NCBI RefSeq assembly: GCF_001189845.1
Contig: NZ_LFLZ01000027.1
Coordinates: 1 to 64,000, forward strand
Length of the DNA stretch: 64,000 nucleotides
From: Bradyrhizobium tropiciagri
Lineage (GTDB): Bacteria > Pseudomonadota > Alphaproteobacteria > Rhizobiales > Xanthobacteraceae
Direction: 5' to 3'
This document shows, piece after piece, positions 43,999-55,034 of the stretch; the stretch's first letter is position 1, and each line of letters opens with the position of its first letter. The notes under the pieces were generated by a model, which saw only the letters and a list, made by a program, of their open reading frames with translations, was not told where the DNA came from and ran no database searches. Position numbers and translations under genes: made by a program.

Positions 43999-45762
43999 TT
44001 ACGCCGGCAGTCCTGCCTTGAGCAGGCCGGCCTCGTAGCGCGCCCGGTCGGGCGTGCACTTGTAGTGCTGGGTTGCCAGATGGGCTGACACCGAGAAGGC
44101 CGGCTCGCGCTTCAGCACCTCGGCCGCATGGGCTGTGGCCGCAACCGCGTTGCCCATCTGCGCCAGGGTCGCGGCGAGGAAGGCGTGATGGGTGTGATCG
44201 GGCCGCGTGATGCGAGAGAACGCCTCGGCGGCGTCGGCGTATTTCTCGGCGCAATAGCAGGCGCGGCCGAGATGGCTCCAGAAGCGCTCCGGATGGAATG
44301 GATTGAGGCGCATCGCCCGCTTGATCCAGTCGATGCCTTCCTCCGGCCGTCCGAGCCAGGTCAGGAGCTCGCCCTGCTGCACGACGACGAGGTCGTAGTT
44401 CGGGTTGAGCGCGAGCGCGCGCTCCTGGTGGAAGGCTGCCTTGTCGTGTTCGTCGCGGTTGAGGTTCAGCGCGGCGAGGATCCGATGCACGTCGCTGTCA
44501 TTGTCGTCGAGCTTGAGCGCGATCTCGAGCTCGGCGGCCACCTGCGCAAAGGTCGCGTCGCGGTCGTCGCACCAGTTGTAGACCCAGGTCTGGCCGAGCA
44601 CGCAGGCGCGCCAGGCGTGCGCGTGGGCGTAGTTGGGATCGAGCACGATGGCCCGCTCGAGCAGGCGCTGCGCTTCCGCATTGTCGTCCCGCTCCGAGCG
44701 ATGATGCAGCACCTTGGCGGCCAGCACGCACTCATAGGCCGCCATGTTGTCGGTCGGCTTGCGCTTGACGCGGTCGTGAGCTGCGGCCTCGACACGTCCC
44801 GGCAGGATTGCCACGATCGCGCGCGTCATCTCGTCCTGGATGGCGAAGATGTCGGCGAGCTCGCGGTCGTAGCGCTCGGCCCAGACGTGCCGATCGGCCT
44901 CGGCGTCGATCAGCTGCACCGTCACGCGGATCCGGCCGCCCGCCTTCCGCACACTGCCCTCCAGCACATAGTCGACCGCGAACTCCTTCGCGACGTCCTG
45001 CACCTTCACAGCCTTGCCCTTGTACACGAAGGTCGAGTTGCGCGAGATCACGAGCAGATCGTGGAAGCGCGACAGCTCGGTGATGATGTCCTCGGTGAGC
45101 CCGTCGGCGAAGAATTCCTGCTCGGGATCACCGCTCATGTTGGCGAGCGGCAGCACGGCGATGGAGGGTTTCTTGGCGACGACAGGGGCGGCCGCCGCAT
45201 TCGGCTGACCGGTCGTGGATTTGGCGCCCGATTCGAAGTGGACACGGAAAACCCGGATCGGGCGCACGATGTTCTTGACGGTCTGGTCGCCGAGATCCTC
45301 GAAGCTCAGATCTTCCAGACGATCGCCGACCTGGTCGCGGACCGCGCCGGAAATGCAGATGCCGCCAGGCTCGGCCAGCGTCTCCAGCCGGGACGCGACA
45401 TTGACGCCGTCGCCGAAGATGTCGGCGCCGTCGACGATCACATCGCCGAGGTTGATGCCGATGCGAAACTGCATCCACCGCGCCGGCGCGACGTCGGTGT
45501 TGCGCTTGGCCATCCGGCTCTGGACCTCGGCCGCGCACAGCACCGCATCGACGACGCTGTGGAATTCGACCAGCATGCCGTCACCGGTGGTCTTGATGAT
45601 GCGGCCGCGATTTTTGGCGATGGCGGGATCGATCAGCTCGATTCGATGGGTCTTGAGGCGCGCAAGGGTACCCGTCTCGTCAGCCTCCATCAGGCGGCTA
45701 AAGCCGACCATGTCGGCGGCGAGGACCGCTGCGAGCCGGCGCTCTGGTCCTGGCACGTCCAT
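43999..45762 (-). CDS. class III adenylate/guanylate cyclase with TPR domain
   Basis: A 587-residue cytoplasmic protein. An N-terminal class III nucleotide cyclase domain (about 5-175; ERRLAAVLAADMVGFSRLM, TTGDGMLVEF, GINLGDVIVDG) is followed by a TolB-N-like segment (about 205-320; SIAVLPLANMSGDPEQEFFADGLTEDI) and TPR repeats to the end. Both metal-binding aspartates (AADMVGF, GDGM) are present, so cAMP or cGMP synthesis is possible. This fusion is very frequent in Bradyrhizobium, usually in many copies. I chose the ATG at 45762; the frame opens with a TTG at 45822. Confidence 0.9.
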   Translation of the reverse strand: MDVPGPERRLAAVLAADMVGFSRLMEADETGTLARLKTHRIELIDPAIAKNRGRIIKTTGDGMLVEFHSVVDAVLCAAEVQSRMAKRNTDVAPARWMQFRIGINLGDVIVDGADIFGDGVNVASRLETLAEPGGICISGAVRDQVGDRLEDLSFEDLGDQTVKNIVRPIRVFRVHFESGAKSTTGQPNAAAAPVVAKKPSIAVLPLANMSGDPEQEFFADGLTEDIITELSRFHDLLVISRNSTFVYKGKAVKVQDVAKEFAVDYVLEGSVRKAGGRIRVTVQLIDAEADRHVWAERYDRELADIFAIQDEMTRAIVAILPGRVEAAAHDRVKRKPTDNMAAYECVLAAKVLHHRSERDDNAEAQRLLERAIVLDPNYAHAHAWRACVLGQTWVYNWCDDRDATFAQVAAELEIALKLDDNDSDVHRILAALNLNRDEHDKAAFHQERALALNPNYDLVVVQQGELLTWLGRPEEGIDWIKRAMRLNPFHPERFWSHLGRACYCAEKYADAAEAFSRITRPDHTHHAFLAATLAQMGNAVAATAHAAEVLKREPAFSVSAHLATQHYKCTPDRARYEAGLLKAGLPA

Positions 45763-45905
45763 CTGAACGATCTGCCCGGTTACCTCGTCGCCAAGTCTAG
45801 CAAATCCCGGGATGTCACCCAAGCCTCGACGGAGGCGCGGCAGGAGCCATCGGGAGTACCCTCGGCGGACCGCCTGACGGCGTCAGGCCAGCCCGGCCGG
45901 CCGCC

Positions 45906-46178
45906 TCACAGCATGCCGAGCGCCTGCATATAGGTCTCCAGGATGGTCTCCTGCTCCTGGCGCTCATTGGCATCCTGCTTGCGCAGACGCACGATGGTGC
46001 GCAGCGCCTTGACGTCGAAGCCGTTGCCCTTGGCCTCGGCGTAGACGTCGCGGATGTCGTCCGAGATCGTCTTCTTTTCCTCTTCGAGCCGCTCGATGCG
46101 CTCGATGATCGACCTGAGCTGGTCCTTGGCAAATCGCGTTGCGGGCTCGTCCTGAACGGCGGCAGACGTGGTGGCCAT
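45906..46178 (-). CDS. gapR: GapR-like nucleoid protein (DUF2312)
   Basis: A 90-residue DNA-binding protein of the DUF2312 family. In Caulobacter, GapR binds AT-rich and overtwisted DNA ahead of replication and transcription and helps topoisomerases. The conserved helical core is complete: FAKDQLRSIIERIERLEEEKK, then DDIRDVYAEAKGNGFDVKAL and IVRLRKQD. I chose the ATG at 46178 (ribosome site AGGAG, 7 bases away) over an open frame to 46265. It lies 143 bases before the cyclase gene on the same strand. Confidence 0.92.
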   Translation of the reverse strand: MATTSAAVQDEPATRFAKDQLRSIIERIERLEEEKKTISDDIRDVYAEAKGNGFDVKALRTIVRLRKQDANERQEQETILETYMQALGML

Positions 46179-46353
46179 CGCGTACTCCTGAAATGGCAAT
46201 GAAATGTCGCGCGAATACGCGCCACGCGCACCGCTTGTTGCGGGCGACCCTCGATTTTGGAGCACGTCCCGTCAAGGAAACATCGCGCTCATCCACAGCG
46301 CGCCCACAGGAGATGCTGGTGGCCGCGGAAACTGACGTCACACAGATCGGGAA

Positions 46354-46656
46354 TTAGTGGCCGCTTTGGGCCTTCTTCATCGCCGCGAGCTGCTCCGGCG
46401 TCGCGCTGCCCTGGTACTTCGCCTTCCACTCCTCATAGGGCATGCCGTAGACCGCCTCACGGCTCTCGTCCTTGCTCACCGCAAGGCCCTTGGCGTCGGC
46501 CTCTTCCTTCATCCAGTTGGACAGGCAGTTGCGGCAGAAGCCGGCAAGGTTCATCAGGTCGATGTTCTGCACATCGGTCCGGTTACGGAGATGGCTGACG
46601 AGGCGCCGAAACACCGCAGCCTCAAGTTCCGTTCTGGTTTTGTCGTCAATGCTCAT
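46354..46656 (-). CDS. DUF1244 family protein
   Basis: A 100-residue protein matching DUF1244: LRNRTDVQNIDLMNLAGFCRNCLSNWM in the middle, then a conserved YGMPYEEWKAKYQ. The CRNC pair may bind metal. It is widespread in alpha- and gammaproteobacteria without a known role. It has no signal peptide. It precedes gapR on the minus strand with a gap of about 175 bases, so linkage is uncertain. Confidence 0.9.
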   Translation of the reverse strand: MSIDDKTRTELEAAVFRRLVSHLRNRTDVQNIDLMNLAGFCRNCLSNWMKEEADAKGLAVSKDESREAVYGMPYEEWKAKYQGSATPEQLAAMKKAQSGH

Positions 46657-46854
46657 GATCGTGATCCCGGTGTGAGGCGCTCACCATATTGATATCAGGT
46701 GGGAATTGTCACAGATTTTGCCATATCGACGCGCAATACGGACCTGTCCGGCCAACACTTGCCACGGTGCCACAGCGCGGGAAACGGGCGCCCGCCCGTT
46801 GACAGTGCCTGCCGGGCACGCGAAATCGTCAATGGTCTGATATAGCTTCGCCAC

Positions 46855-47469
46855 ATGAGCCCAACAGATTCTCTCGCCTCAGCTCCTCCCCGCACCATCC
46901 GCCTGATCATGGCCGGCCTCCTGCCGGTGCTGGCGGTTGTCGCGGCCTGCCTGTGGACGAGCCCGGCGGCCGCCGATTTCCGGCTCTGCAACAACACCTC
47001 GAGCCGCGTCGGGATCGCGCTCGGCTACAAGGACGCCGAAGGCTGGACCACCGAAGGCTGGTGGAATGTGTCGTCGCGGACCTGCGAGACCTTGCTCCGC
47101 GGCAATCTTGTGGCGCGCTACTACTACATCTACGCTCTCGACTACGATCGCGGCGGCGAATGGTCCGGCCAGGCCTTCATGTGCTCGCGCGACAAGGAAT
47201 TCACCATCAAGGGCACCGAGAATTGTCTGGCGCGGGGCTTTGACCGCACCGGCTTCTTCGAGGTCGACACCGGCGAGCAGCGTGCATGGACCGTCCAGCT
47301 GACCGAAGCCAACGAACAACAGCCGCAGAAAGTACCGGGAATGCCGGGCGGCGTAGCCCCGGGAAGCCCCGGGGCGATGCCGGGCCTGCCAAATCCGCCG
47401 CCGGGCGCAACGCCGCCGGGCGCGCCGGGTCTGCCGCCAGCCGCTACGCCGCCCGGAAACAAACAATGA
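46855..47469 (+). CDS. DUF1036 secreted protein with collagen-like tail
   Basis: A 204-residue envelope protein. A membrane or signal segment (about 17-40, ending AAADF) precedes the DUF1036 domain (about 41-150; FRLCNNTSSRVGIALGYKD, WWNVSSRTCETLL, YYIYALDY), with cysteines that probably form disulfides. The last 45 residues are Gly/Pro repeats (GMPGGVAPG, GLPNPPPGATPPG) resembling collagen. Role unknown. Its stop overlaps the pyruvate kinase start (ATGA), so the two are translated together, an unusual pairing of an envelope protein with a glycolytic enzyme. Confidence 0.87.
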   Translation: MSPTDSLASAPPRTIRLIMAGLLPVLAVVAACLWTSPAAADFRLCNNTSSRVGIALGYKDAEGWTTEGWWNVSSRTCETLLRGNLVARYYYIYALDYDRGGEWSGQAFMCSRDKEFTIKGTENCLARGFDRTGFFEVDTGEQRAWTVQLTEANEQQPQKVPGMPGGVAPGSPGAMPGLPNPPPGATPPGAPGLPPAATPPGNKQ

Positions 47470-48902
47470 GACGACTGCGACGAATCAAGATCCTCGCAAC
47501 GCTCGGCCCGGCCTCCTCAGACAGCGCGATGATCCGCAAGCTGTTCGAGGCAGGCGCCGACGTCTTCCGCATCAACATGAGCCATACCCCGCATGACAAG
47601 ATGCGGGAGCTGGTCAAGACCATCCGCAATGTCGAATCGAGCTACGGCCGGCCGATCGGCATCCTGGTCGACCTGCAAGGGCCGAAGCTGCGGCTCGGCT
47701 CATTCGCGGAAGGATCGACCCAGCTCAAGAACGGCCAGAGCTTCACCCTGGATTCCGACAAGACCCCGGGCGACAACAGCCGCGTCCAGCTTCCGCATCC
47801 GGAAATCCTCGCCGCGCTCCGCCCCGGCCATGCGCTGCTGCTCGACGACGGCAAGGTGCGGCTGATCGCCGAGGAAACCTCGCCCGAGCGCGCGGTCACG
47901 CGCGTCGTGATCGGCGGCAAGATGTCGGACCGCAAGGGCGTCAGCCTGCCCGACACCGATCTGCCGGTCTCGGCGATGACGCCGAAGGATCGCGCCGACC
48001 TGGAAGCCGCAGTGCCGGAAGGCATCGACTGGGTCGCGCTGTCCTTTGTGCAGCGTGCCGAGGACGTGATCGAGGCCAAGAAGATGATCCGCGGCCGTGC
48101 CGCCGTGATGGCCAAGATCGAGAAGCCGCAGGCGATCGACCGCCTCGCCGACATCATCGATGCGGCGGACGCACTGATGGTGGCCCGCGGCGATCTCGGC
48201 GTCGAACTGCCGCTGGAGCGGGTGCCGAGCCTGCAGAAGCAGATGATCCGGATGGCGCGCCGCGCCGGCAGGCCGGTGGTGGTCGCGACCCAGATGCTGG
48301 AGTCGATGATCCAGGCGCCGGTGCCGACCCGCGCCGAAGTCTCCGACGTCGCCACCGCGGTCTACGAAGGCGCCGATGCCATCATGCTGTCGGCGGAATC
48401 CGCTGCCGGCAAATTCCCGGTCGAGGCGGTCTCGACCATGAACCGCATCGGCGAGGAAGTGGAGCGCGATCCGACCTATCGCAGCGTGATCAATGCGCAG
48501 CGCGTCGATCCCGAGGCGACGGTGGGCGACGCCATTGCCGACGCCGCGCGGCAGATCGCCGAGACGCTCGATCTGTCGGCGATCATCTGCTGGACGTCAT
48601 CGGGCTCGACCGGCATCCGCGTGGCGCGCGAGCGGCCCAAGGTGCCGGTGGTCGCGATCACGCCGAATCTCGCCACCGGCCGCAAGCTGTCGGTGGTGTG
48701 GGGCGTGCATTGCGTGGTCGCGGAGGATGCGCACGATCTCGACGACATGGTCGACCGCGCCGGCTCGATTGCATTCCGCGACGGTTTTGCCAAGGCCGGC
48801 CAGCGCGTCATCATCGTCGCCGGCGTGCCGCTGCGCGCGCCCGGCACCACCAACATGCTGCGCATCGCCTCGGTCGGACCGAAGGGCGACGCGCAGCTCT
48901 GA
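47466..48902 (+). CDS. pyk: pyruvate kinase
   Basis: A 478-residue enzyme converting phosphoenolpyruvate and ADP to pyruvate and ATP, the last step of glycolysis. Typical motifs: RIKILATLGPASS at the start, FRINMSH (about 38-44), catalytic MAKIEKPQAID near 215-225 and MVARGDLGVELP near 238-249. The ATG at 47466 overlaps the DUF1036 stop as ATGA. Length is normal for type I/II bacterial enzymes. It converges on the OsmC gene, 12 bases away. Confidence 0.97.
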   Translation: MRRLRRIKILATLGPASSDSAMIRKLFEAGADVFRINMSHTPHDKMRELVKTIRNVESSYGRPIGILVDLQGPKLRLGSFAEGSTQLKNGQSFTLDSDKTPGDNSRVQLPHPEILAALRPGHALLLDDGKVRLIAEETSPERAVTRVVIGGKMSDRKGVSLPDTDLPVSAMTPKDRADLEAAVPEGIDWVALSFVQRAEDVIEAKKMIRGRAAVMAKIEKPQAIDRLADIIDAADALMVARGDLGVELPLERVPSLQKQMIRMARRAGRPVVVATQMLESMIQAPVPTRAEVSDVATAVYEGADAIMLSAESAAGKFPVEAVSTMNRIGEEVERDPTYRSVINAQRVDPEATVGDAIADAARQIAETLDLSAIICWTSSGSTGIRVARERPKVPVVAITPNLATGRKLSVVWGVHCVVAEDAHDLDDMVDRAGSIAFRDGFAKAGQRVIIVAGVPLRAPGTTNMLRIASVGPKGDAQL

Positions 48903-48914
48903 CAAGCGCCGCGA

Positions 48915-49343
48915 TCAGCCCTGCAGCGACGCGTCGAGCGTGATCTTGGTGTTGAGCAGCTTCGACACCGGGCATCCGGCCTTGGCCTTGCCCGCCAATT
49001 CCTGGAAGGCCGCATTATCGGCGCCCGGGATCTTCGCCGATAGCGTCAGGTGAACGGCGGTGATGGCGAAGCCGTCAGCGACCTTCTCCAGCGTCACGTC
49101 GGCCTTGGTCTCCATGTGCTCGGCGGTGAGCTTGGCTTCGCCGAGGATCAGCGACAGCGCCATCGTGAAGCAGGCGGCATGCGCCGCGCCGATCAGCTCT
49201 TCGGGGTTCGAGCCTGGCTTGCCCTCGAAGCGGCTGGCGAAGCCGTAGGGGTAATCGGCGAGCGCGCCGCTCTTGGTCGAGATCGCGCCCTTGCCGTCCT
49301 TGATGCCGCCCTGCCATTTGGCCGAACCATGGGTCGTCGTCAT
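48915..49343 (-). CDS. OsmC family peroxiredoxin
   Basis: A 142-residue OsmC-type thiol peroxidase that reduces organic hydroperoxides. The two redox cysteines are present: AHAACFTMALS (about residue 60) and KAKAGCPVSKLL (about 126). The start MTTTHGSAKWQGGIKDGKG is typical. The ATG at 49343 has its own ribosome site (CAGGAGCAACGC), so it is translated on its own even though the frame is open upstream without a stop all the way into the TetR gene. Confidence 0.93.
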   Translation of the reverse strand: MTTTHGSAKWQGGIKDGKGAISTKSGALADYPYGFASRFEGKPGSNPEELIGAAHAACFTMALSLILGEAKLTAEHMETKADVTLEKVADGFAITAVHLTLSAKIPGADNAAFQELAGKAKAGCPVSKLLNTKITLDASLQG

Positions 49344-50117
49344 GCGTTGCTCCTGAGGTTGGTTGAACCCAGCCACAAGCCTACAACGCCAATGCGACGG
49401 AAGTGTTCGCCGCGAGAGCTTCGGTTCGATCAGAACCGAAGCTCTAGCGCCGACCAGCGCCTTCGCCGGGGTCGTGGCCTGCACCACGAGACCGCGGGCA
49501 CGTGCATCCATCACGCCGACCGCGCGCAGCGCCAGCAGCGTCACGGTCTGCACCGCATCGCGCAGCTTGATCGGATCGTCGAGATTGCTTGGTGCCAGCG
49601 GACCGACCAGCGCTTCGTGCAGGGCGCCGAGCAAGGCGGTGGCGGCCAATGCCGTATCCTGCGCCGGCAGATGCCCGGCACGCACGGCGGCATCGATGCG
49701 CATGGCGAGCTCGCCGGAAATATCGCGGCGGCTGGCGAGGCGCGATGCGGTGACGTCGACATCGACCGGCTCGGCCAAGATGCCCCAGGCGAGCTTGCGC
49801 TGCGACAGCACGTGGACCGCGATCGTCGTTACCGCGGCGGCCAGCGCCGATGACGGCCCTGGCGCTGCATCGGCGGCGCGCCGGATTGCGGATAGCTCGT
49901 CGCGCGAGACTTCCGTGATCAATTCCGAGATCAGCTCGGCCTTGGACGGGAAGTAGCGGTAGACGGTGCCGGCCGCGACGTTGGCCCGCACAGCGACCGG
50001 TGCGATCTGCACCGCCGCCATGCCGCCCGCCGCCGCAGCATCTCGCGCAGCCGACAGGATGGCGCTGCGCCGGGCAGCCAGCCGTTTCACGACCTGATGT
50101 GTTCGCCGGTAGACCAT
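49344..50117 (-). CDS. TetR family regulator, reading in frame into osmC
   Basis: A TetR-type repressor with an N-terminal helix-turn-helix (about residues 15-60; AAVQIAPVAVRANVAAGTVYRYFPSKAELI) and a helical ligand domain to about residue 205 (LLALRAVGVMDARARGLVV). The start is the ATG at 50117. No stop ends the gene: the frame runs through the palindrome at 49415-49445 and the osmC leader into OsmC, giving a single open frame of 400 codons (50117 to 48915). The natural stop may be the TAG inside GGCGCTAGAGC at the edge of the palindrome, which is out of frame here, so a one-base change could explain the read-through. It probably controls osmC and itself. Confidence 0.8.
49415..49445. repeat. 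perfect palindrome between TetR and osmC
   Basis: AGAGCTTCGGTTC / GAACCGAAGCTCT, a 13-base perfect stem with loop GATCA. It lies at the 3' end of the TetR coding region, about 70 bases before osmC on the coding strand. It could be a small mobile palindrome or an attenuating hairpin. Confidence 0.75.
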
Positions 50118-50562
50118 GGCGTTCCGTCCCCCCACCGTATGCCCTGGCCGGCGCCCACCGGCAGAACACACGCGTCTTCAATGTTTTGAACGATTGATCC
50201 CGCAATCGCCTGAAGAAGTGAACAACTATTCAGACGGGATGACAAGCTGGAATTGTAAGGATTTTGCGACGGCCGCATGCGACCTCCGATTGAGCCGGCG
50301 GCCGCCCCGGGCCCGCGGGTGCCCTGAGCCCACCCGATTCAGCGACAGATCGGCAGTCGCCAACAGCACTCAGGTTCGGATCAGGCCTTCGATGGTAAAC
50401 CGCGAGCTAAGATCATTGCTCGAAATCGAGGCATCTGGTCTCGCGCAGACCCACGCGCATCGCGCCGGCATTTACCCGAATTTATCTGAGACCGTGGTCG
50501 AGTGCGCGCAACGTCGCGCGCGGCGTTGTCTCTGGATGTCCCCGGCCGAACCAAGAAAGCGC
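50118..50562. other. gap between TetR and membrane-protein genes
   Basis: No convincing gene in 445 bases. At 50219-50232 TGAACAACTATTCA is an imperfect palindrome (TGAA...TTCA) about 100 bases upstream of the TetR start and could be its operator. The frame leading to the 50563 gene is open back to 50116 but its translation is not protein-like. Confidence 0.4.
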
Positions 50563-52065
50563 ATGTCACTCTCCATCACCAGCAGCGTGAGCAGCCGTAG
50601 CTCTGTGCGAGGACTGGTGCCGCTGTGCGCGGCCGTAGGCGCCTATCTGTTTTATCTCTCCGCCGGTGAAATCCTGCTGCGCGATTCCGACACGGAATGG
50701 CAGATCAAGGTCGGACAGTGGATCCTCGAACACGGCGCGATGCCGACATCGGACGTGTTCTCCTTCACCCGTTTCGGCGAGCCGTGGATTTCGAGCTCGT
50801 GGCTGTCGCAGGTGGCGTACGCCCTCGTCTATGGCGGCGATTGGGCCGGGCCGGTGATCCTGACGTCGATCGCGATCGGCGCGACGGTCGGGATCTTGCT
50901 GCATCTCTTGAACTCGTATTTCGATCCGGCGCGTGCGATCCTGATCGCCGCGCTGGCGCTGCTGTTGTCGACGATCCACTTCTTCGCGCGGCCGCATGTG
51001 CTGGCGCTGCCGGTGCTGCTGGCGTTCATCGGCGGCCTGATGGCGGCTGCGGATCGCCGCACTTATCCATCATGGTGGCTGCTGCCGCTGATGGCGCTAT
51101 GGGCCAATCTGCATGGCGGCTTCGTGCTCGGCCTTGCGCTGATCGGGCCGATCGGACTGGAGGCGGTGTGGAGCGCAGAGCCGAGCCGCCGCCGCGAGCT
51201 CATCGTGCGATGGGAACTGTTCGGCATCGCGGCGCTGGCCGCGAGCTGCGTCACGCCCTACGGCTGGAACAGCCTGCTCGGCGCGACCAAGATCCTCAGC
51301 CTCGGCAAGCTGCTGACGCTGATCGGCGAGTGGATGCCCGCGGATTTCAGCAAGCCCAGCTTCTTCGAAGCCACGCTGCTCGGCCTGATCGGCCTGATCT
51401 GCTATCGCGGGCTGACGCTGTCGGTGCCGCGGATCCTGCTGCTGCTCGGGTTGGTCTGGATGGCGCTGAGCCATATCCGCAACATCGAGGTGTTCGCGTT
51501 CATCGCGCCGCTGGTGCTCGCCAAGCCGATATCAGAACAATGGGGGATGGCGGCCGTCACCGCCGCCCGCTTCGAGGTGCGCCGCTCGCTCCCCGTCGTC
51601 ACGATCCTGGCGGCTGTCGCGATGGTGATCGGGGCGTGGATGACCACGACGATGTTTGTCGCGCAGCACCAGTTCAAATTCCTGCCGGTGTTCTGGCCCG
51701 CTGCCGCGGTCGACGTCCTCCAGCAGCACAAGGCGCAGCGCGTGTTCAATACCGCGCCGTTCGGCGGCTATCTGGTGAGCCGCGACATCAAGGTGTTCAT
51801 CGACGGCCGCGCCGAGCTGTATGGCGAGCAATTCGTGCTCGACTATTACGCCGCGCTCGATGCCCGCGACGCCGGCCAGCTGCTCGACCTGCTCGACAAA
51901 TACCGCATCGACGCCACGCTGCTGAGCTCGGACTCTCCGGCCGGAAACGCGCTGGATCACCTCAAGGGCTGGAAGCGGCTGTACAAGGACGACGTCGCCG
52001 TCATCCATGTGCGATCGGACGAGACGAGGGCCGGGGCGATGCCGGCGGCTACGGGTTCGAACTAA
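50563..52065 (+). CDS. polytopic membrane protein, glycosyltransferase-like (GT-C-like) layout
   Basis: A 500-residue inner-membrane protein with about ten predicted helices (from residue 14 to about 375) and a soluble C-terminal domain (about 385-495; PFGGYLVSRDIKVFIDGRAELYG). An acidic loop near the start (LRDSDTEWQIKVGQWIL) and the motif WANLHGGFVLGL recall the GT-C glycosyltransferase-like membrane proteins that use lipid-linked sugars. No specific donor or acceptor can be named. I chose the ATG at 50563 because the first helix begins 13 residues later; an ATG at 50536 is possible. Monocistronic. Confidence 0.75.
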   Translation: MSLSITSSVSSRSSVRGLVPLCAAVGAYLFYLSAGEILLRDSDTEWQIKVGQWILEHGAMPTSDVFSFTRFGEPWISSSWLSQVAYALVYGGDWAGPVILTSIAIGATVGILLHLLNSYFDPARAILIAALALLLSTIHFFARPHVLALPVLLAFIGGLMAAADRRTYPSWWLLPLMALWANLHGGFVLGLALIGPIGLEAVWSAEPSRRRELIVRWELFGIAALAASCVTPYGWNSLLGATKILSLGKLLTLIGEWMPADFSKPSFFEATLLGLIGLICYRGLTLSVPRILLLLGLVWMALSHIRNIEVFAFIAPLVLAKPISEQWGMAAVTAARFEVRRSLPVVTILAAVAMVIGAWMTTTMFVAQHQFKFLPVFWPAAAVDVLQQHKAQRVFNTAPFGGYLVSRDIKVFIDGRAELYGEQFVLDYYAALDARDAGQLLDLLDKYRIDATLLSSDSPAGNALDHLKGWKRLYKDDVAVIHVRSDETRAGAMPAATGSN

Positions 52066-52101
52066 CCGGCGCCGCATAGGTCCAAAATCGCATCGCCGCC
52101 C

Positions 52102-52206
52102 CCGTCATCCTGATGTGCGAGCAAAGCGAGCCTCGAAGGATGAATCGGCCACCAGCCGGGCCGTCGATCCTTCGAGACGCCGCTGCGCGGCTCCTCAGGA
52201 TGACGG
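52102..52206. repeat. palindromic intergenic repeat, type CCGTCATCCTGA...TCAGGATGACGG
   Basis: A 105-base imperfect inverted repeat: CCGTCATCCTGA at the left end and TCCTCAGGATGACGG at the right, with inner arms CCTCGAAGGATGAATCGGCC and GGGCCGTCGATCCTTCGAG. This is one of the most frequent intergenic repeats in Bradyrhizobium. It lies just after the membrane-protein gene. Confidence 0.85.
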
Positions 52207-52249
52207 GATTAACCCCGGTGCTTAGTTCAAGCTCGTTCAACCCCAGCCT

Positions 52250-52396
52250 TCAATTTCCCGTCTGCAACTCGCCGAAGCGATCCCAGCTCTTGCCGTTGAA
52301 GCGCATCAGCTGCATCTGGTCCACCGGCACGTGATCGGCCGGCGACGTGTTGACCTTGATGCCCGGCAGCAGCATCGGCAATGCTACGGCGCCACG
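52250..52396 (-). pseudogene. remnant of a branched-chain amino acid ABC binding-protein gene
   Basis: Reading leftwards, the frame ending at TGA 52250 gives LPMLLPGIKVNTSPADHVPV, then DQMQLMRFNGKSWDRFGEL and a short end. This is the typical C-terminus of LivK-like periplasmic binding proteins. Only about 45 residues remain; further upstream the similarity stops and the DUF3052 gene begins. The rest of the gene has been lost, so it is a relic. Confidence 0.75.
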
Positions 52397-52427
52397 GCGG
52401 AGGCCAAGCCTATTCGCCTCAGCAATC

Positions 52428-52841
52428 TCAGCGCTTGCTTCGCTCTTTGACCGGGATCACGAATTTCAGCCCCGACCATATCGCATCGACGGCGCAGACC
52501 TTGATGTCGACCAGGCCGGCCGCGAGCCCGGCCTCGCGCACAGCCCTGTCGTCGAGGTCAGTGGCAACGCCTGAGCTCTTCTTCGGCCACGACACCCAGA
52601 TCATGCCGTCGGGCGCGATCGCCTCCCGGTAGCGTCGCAGCCTGGCTGAGAGCCCCTTGGCTGTGGTGGCGAACAGATGCACGGCATCGAGCGGCGCCCG
52701 CGCCGTCTTCGCGATCCGCAGCTCGGCAGGCAGTTCGCCGACGATGTCGCTGTACGGGACGGACAGCCCGTCGACAAAAATACAAAAGCCCGGCTTGAGG
52801 CCGAGCTTTTGCACAATCGGTTTGCCGGAGGTGCCGGCCAT
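52428..52841 (-). CDS. DUF3052 family protein
   Basis: A 137-residue cytoplasmic protein matching DUF3052: KLGLKPGFCIFVDG near the start, then FATTAKGLSARLRRYREAIAPDGMIWVSWPKKSSGVATDL. Such proteins resemble a small Rossmann-like domain without known activity. The stop of ftsH upstream is 12 bases away on the same strand, so it may be the last gene of the Tol-Pal to ftsH run. Function unknown. Confidence 0.88.
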   Translation of the reverse strand: MAGTSGKPIVQKLGLKPGFCIFVDGLSVPYSDIVGELPAELRIAKTARAPLDAVHLFATTAKGLSARLRRYREAIAPDGMIWVSWPKKSSGVATDLDDRAVREAGLAAGLVDIKVCAVDAIWSGLKFVIPVKERSKR

Positions 52842-52853
52842 GGCGGTCGAGGC

Positions 52854-54775
<1,922 letters not shown>

Positions 54776-55034
54776 GGTCTTCCTTCGGTGGTCGCGCGGA
54801 TCGCGGCCTCTCTCTATCCTTGGGCAGGCTCTGTGGGAATCCCCAGGGAATCCATCCCGTCGATGCCCTACAATCTAGGTGCCGCTGGGGTCGATGCCAA
54901 GGGAACCACGCACGACTATTTACCGCATCCTAGCGCGATTCCCGGTCAAAAAATGACGCAGAATCCGGTGTTTTTCCGGGGTGGTTAAGCCACCTTGCCG
55001 GATTATGACAGCGATTGAAACAATCGAACCCGGC

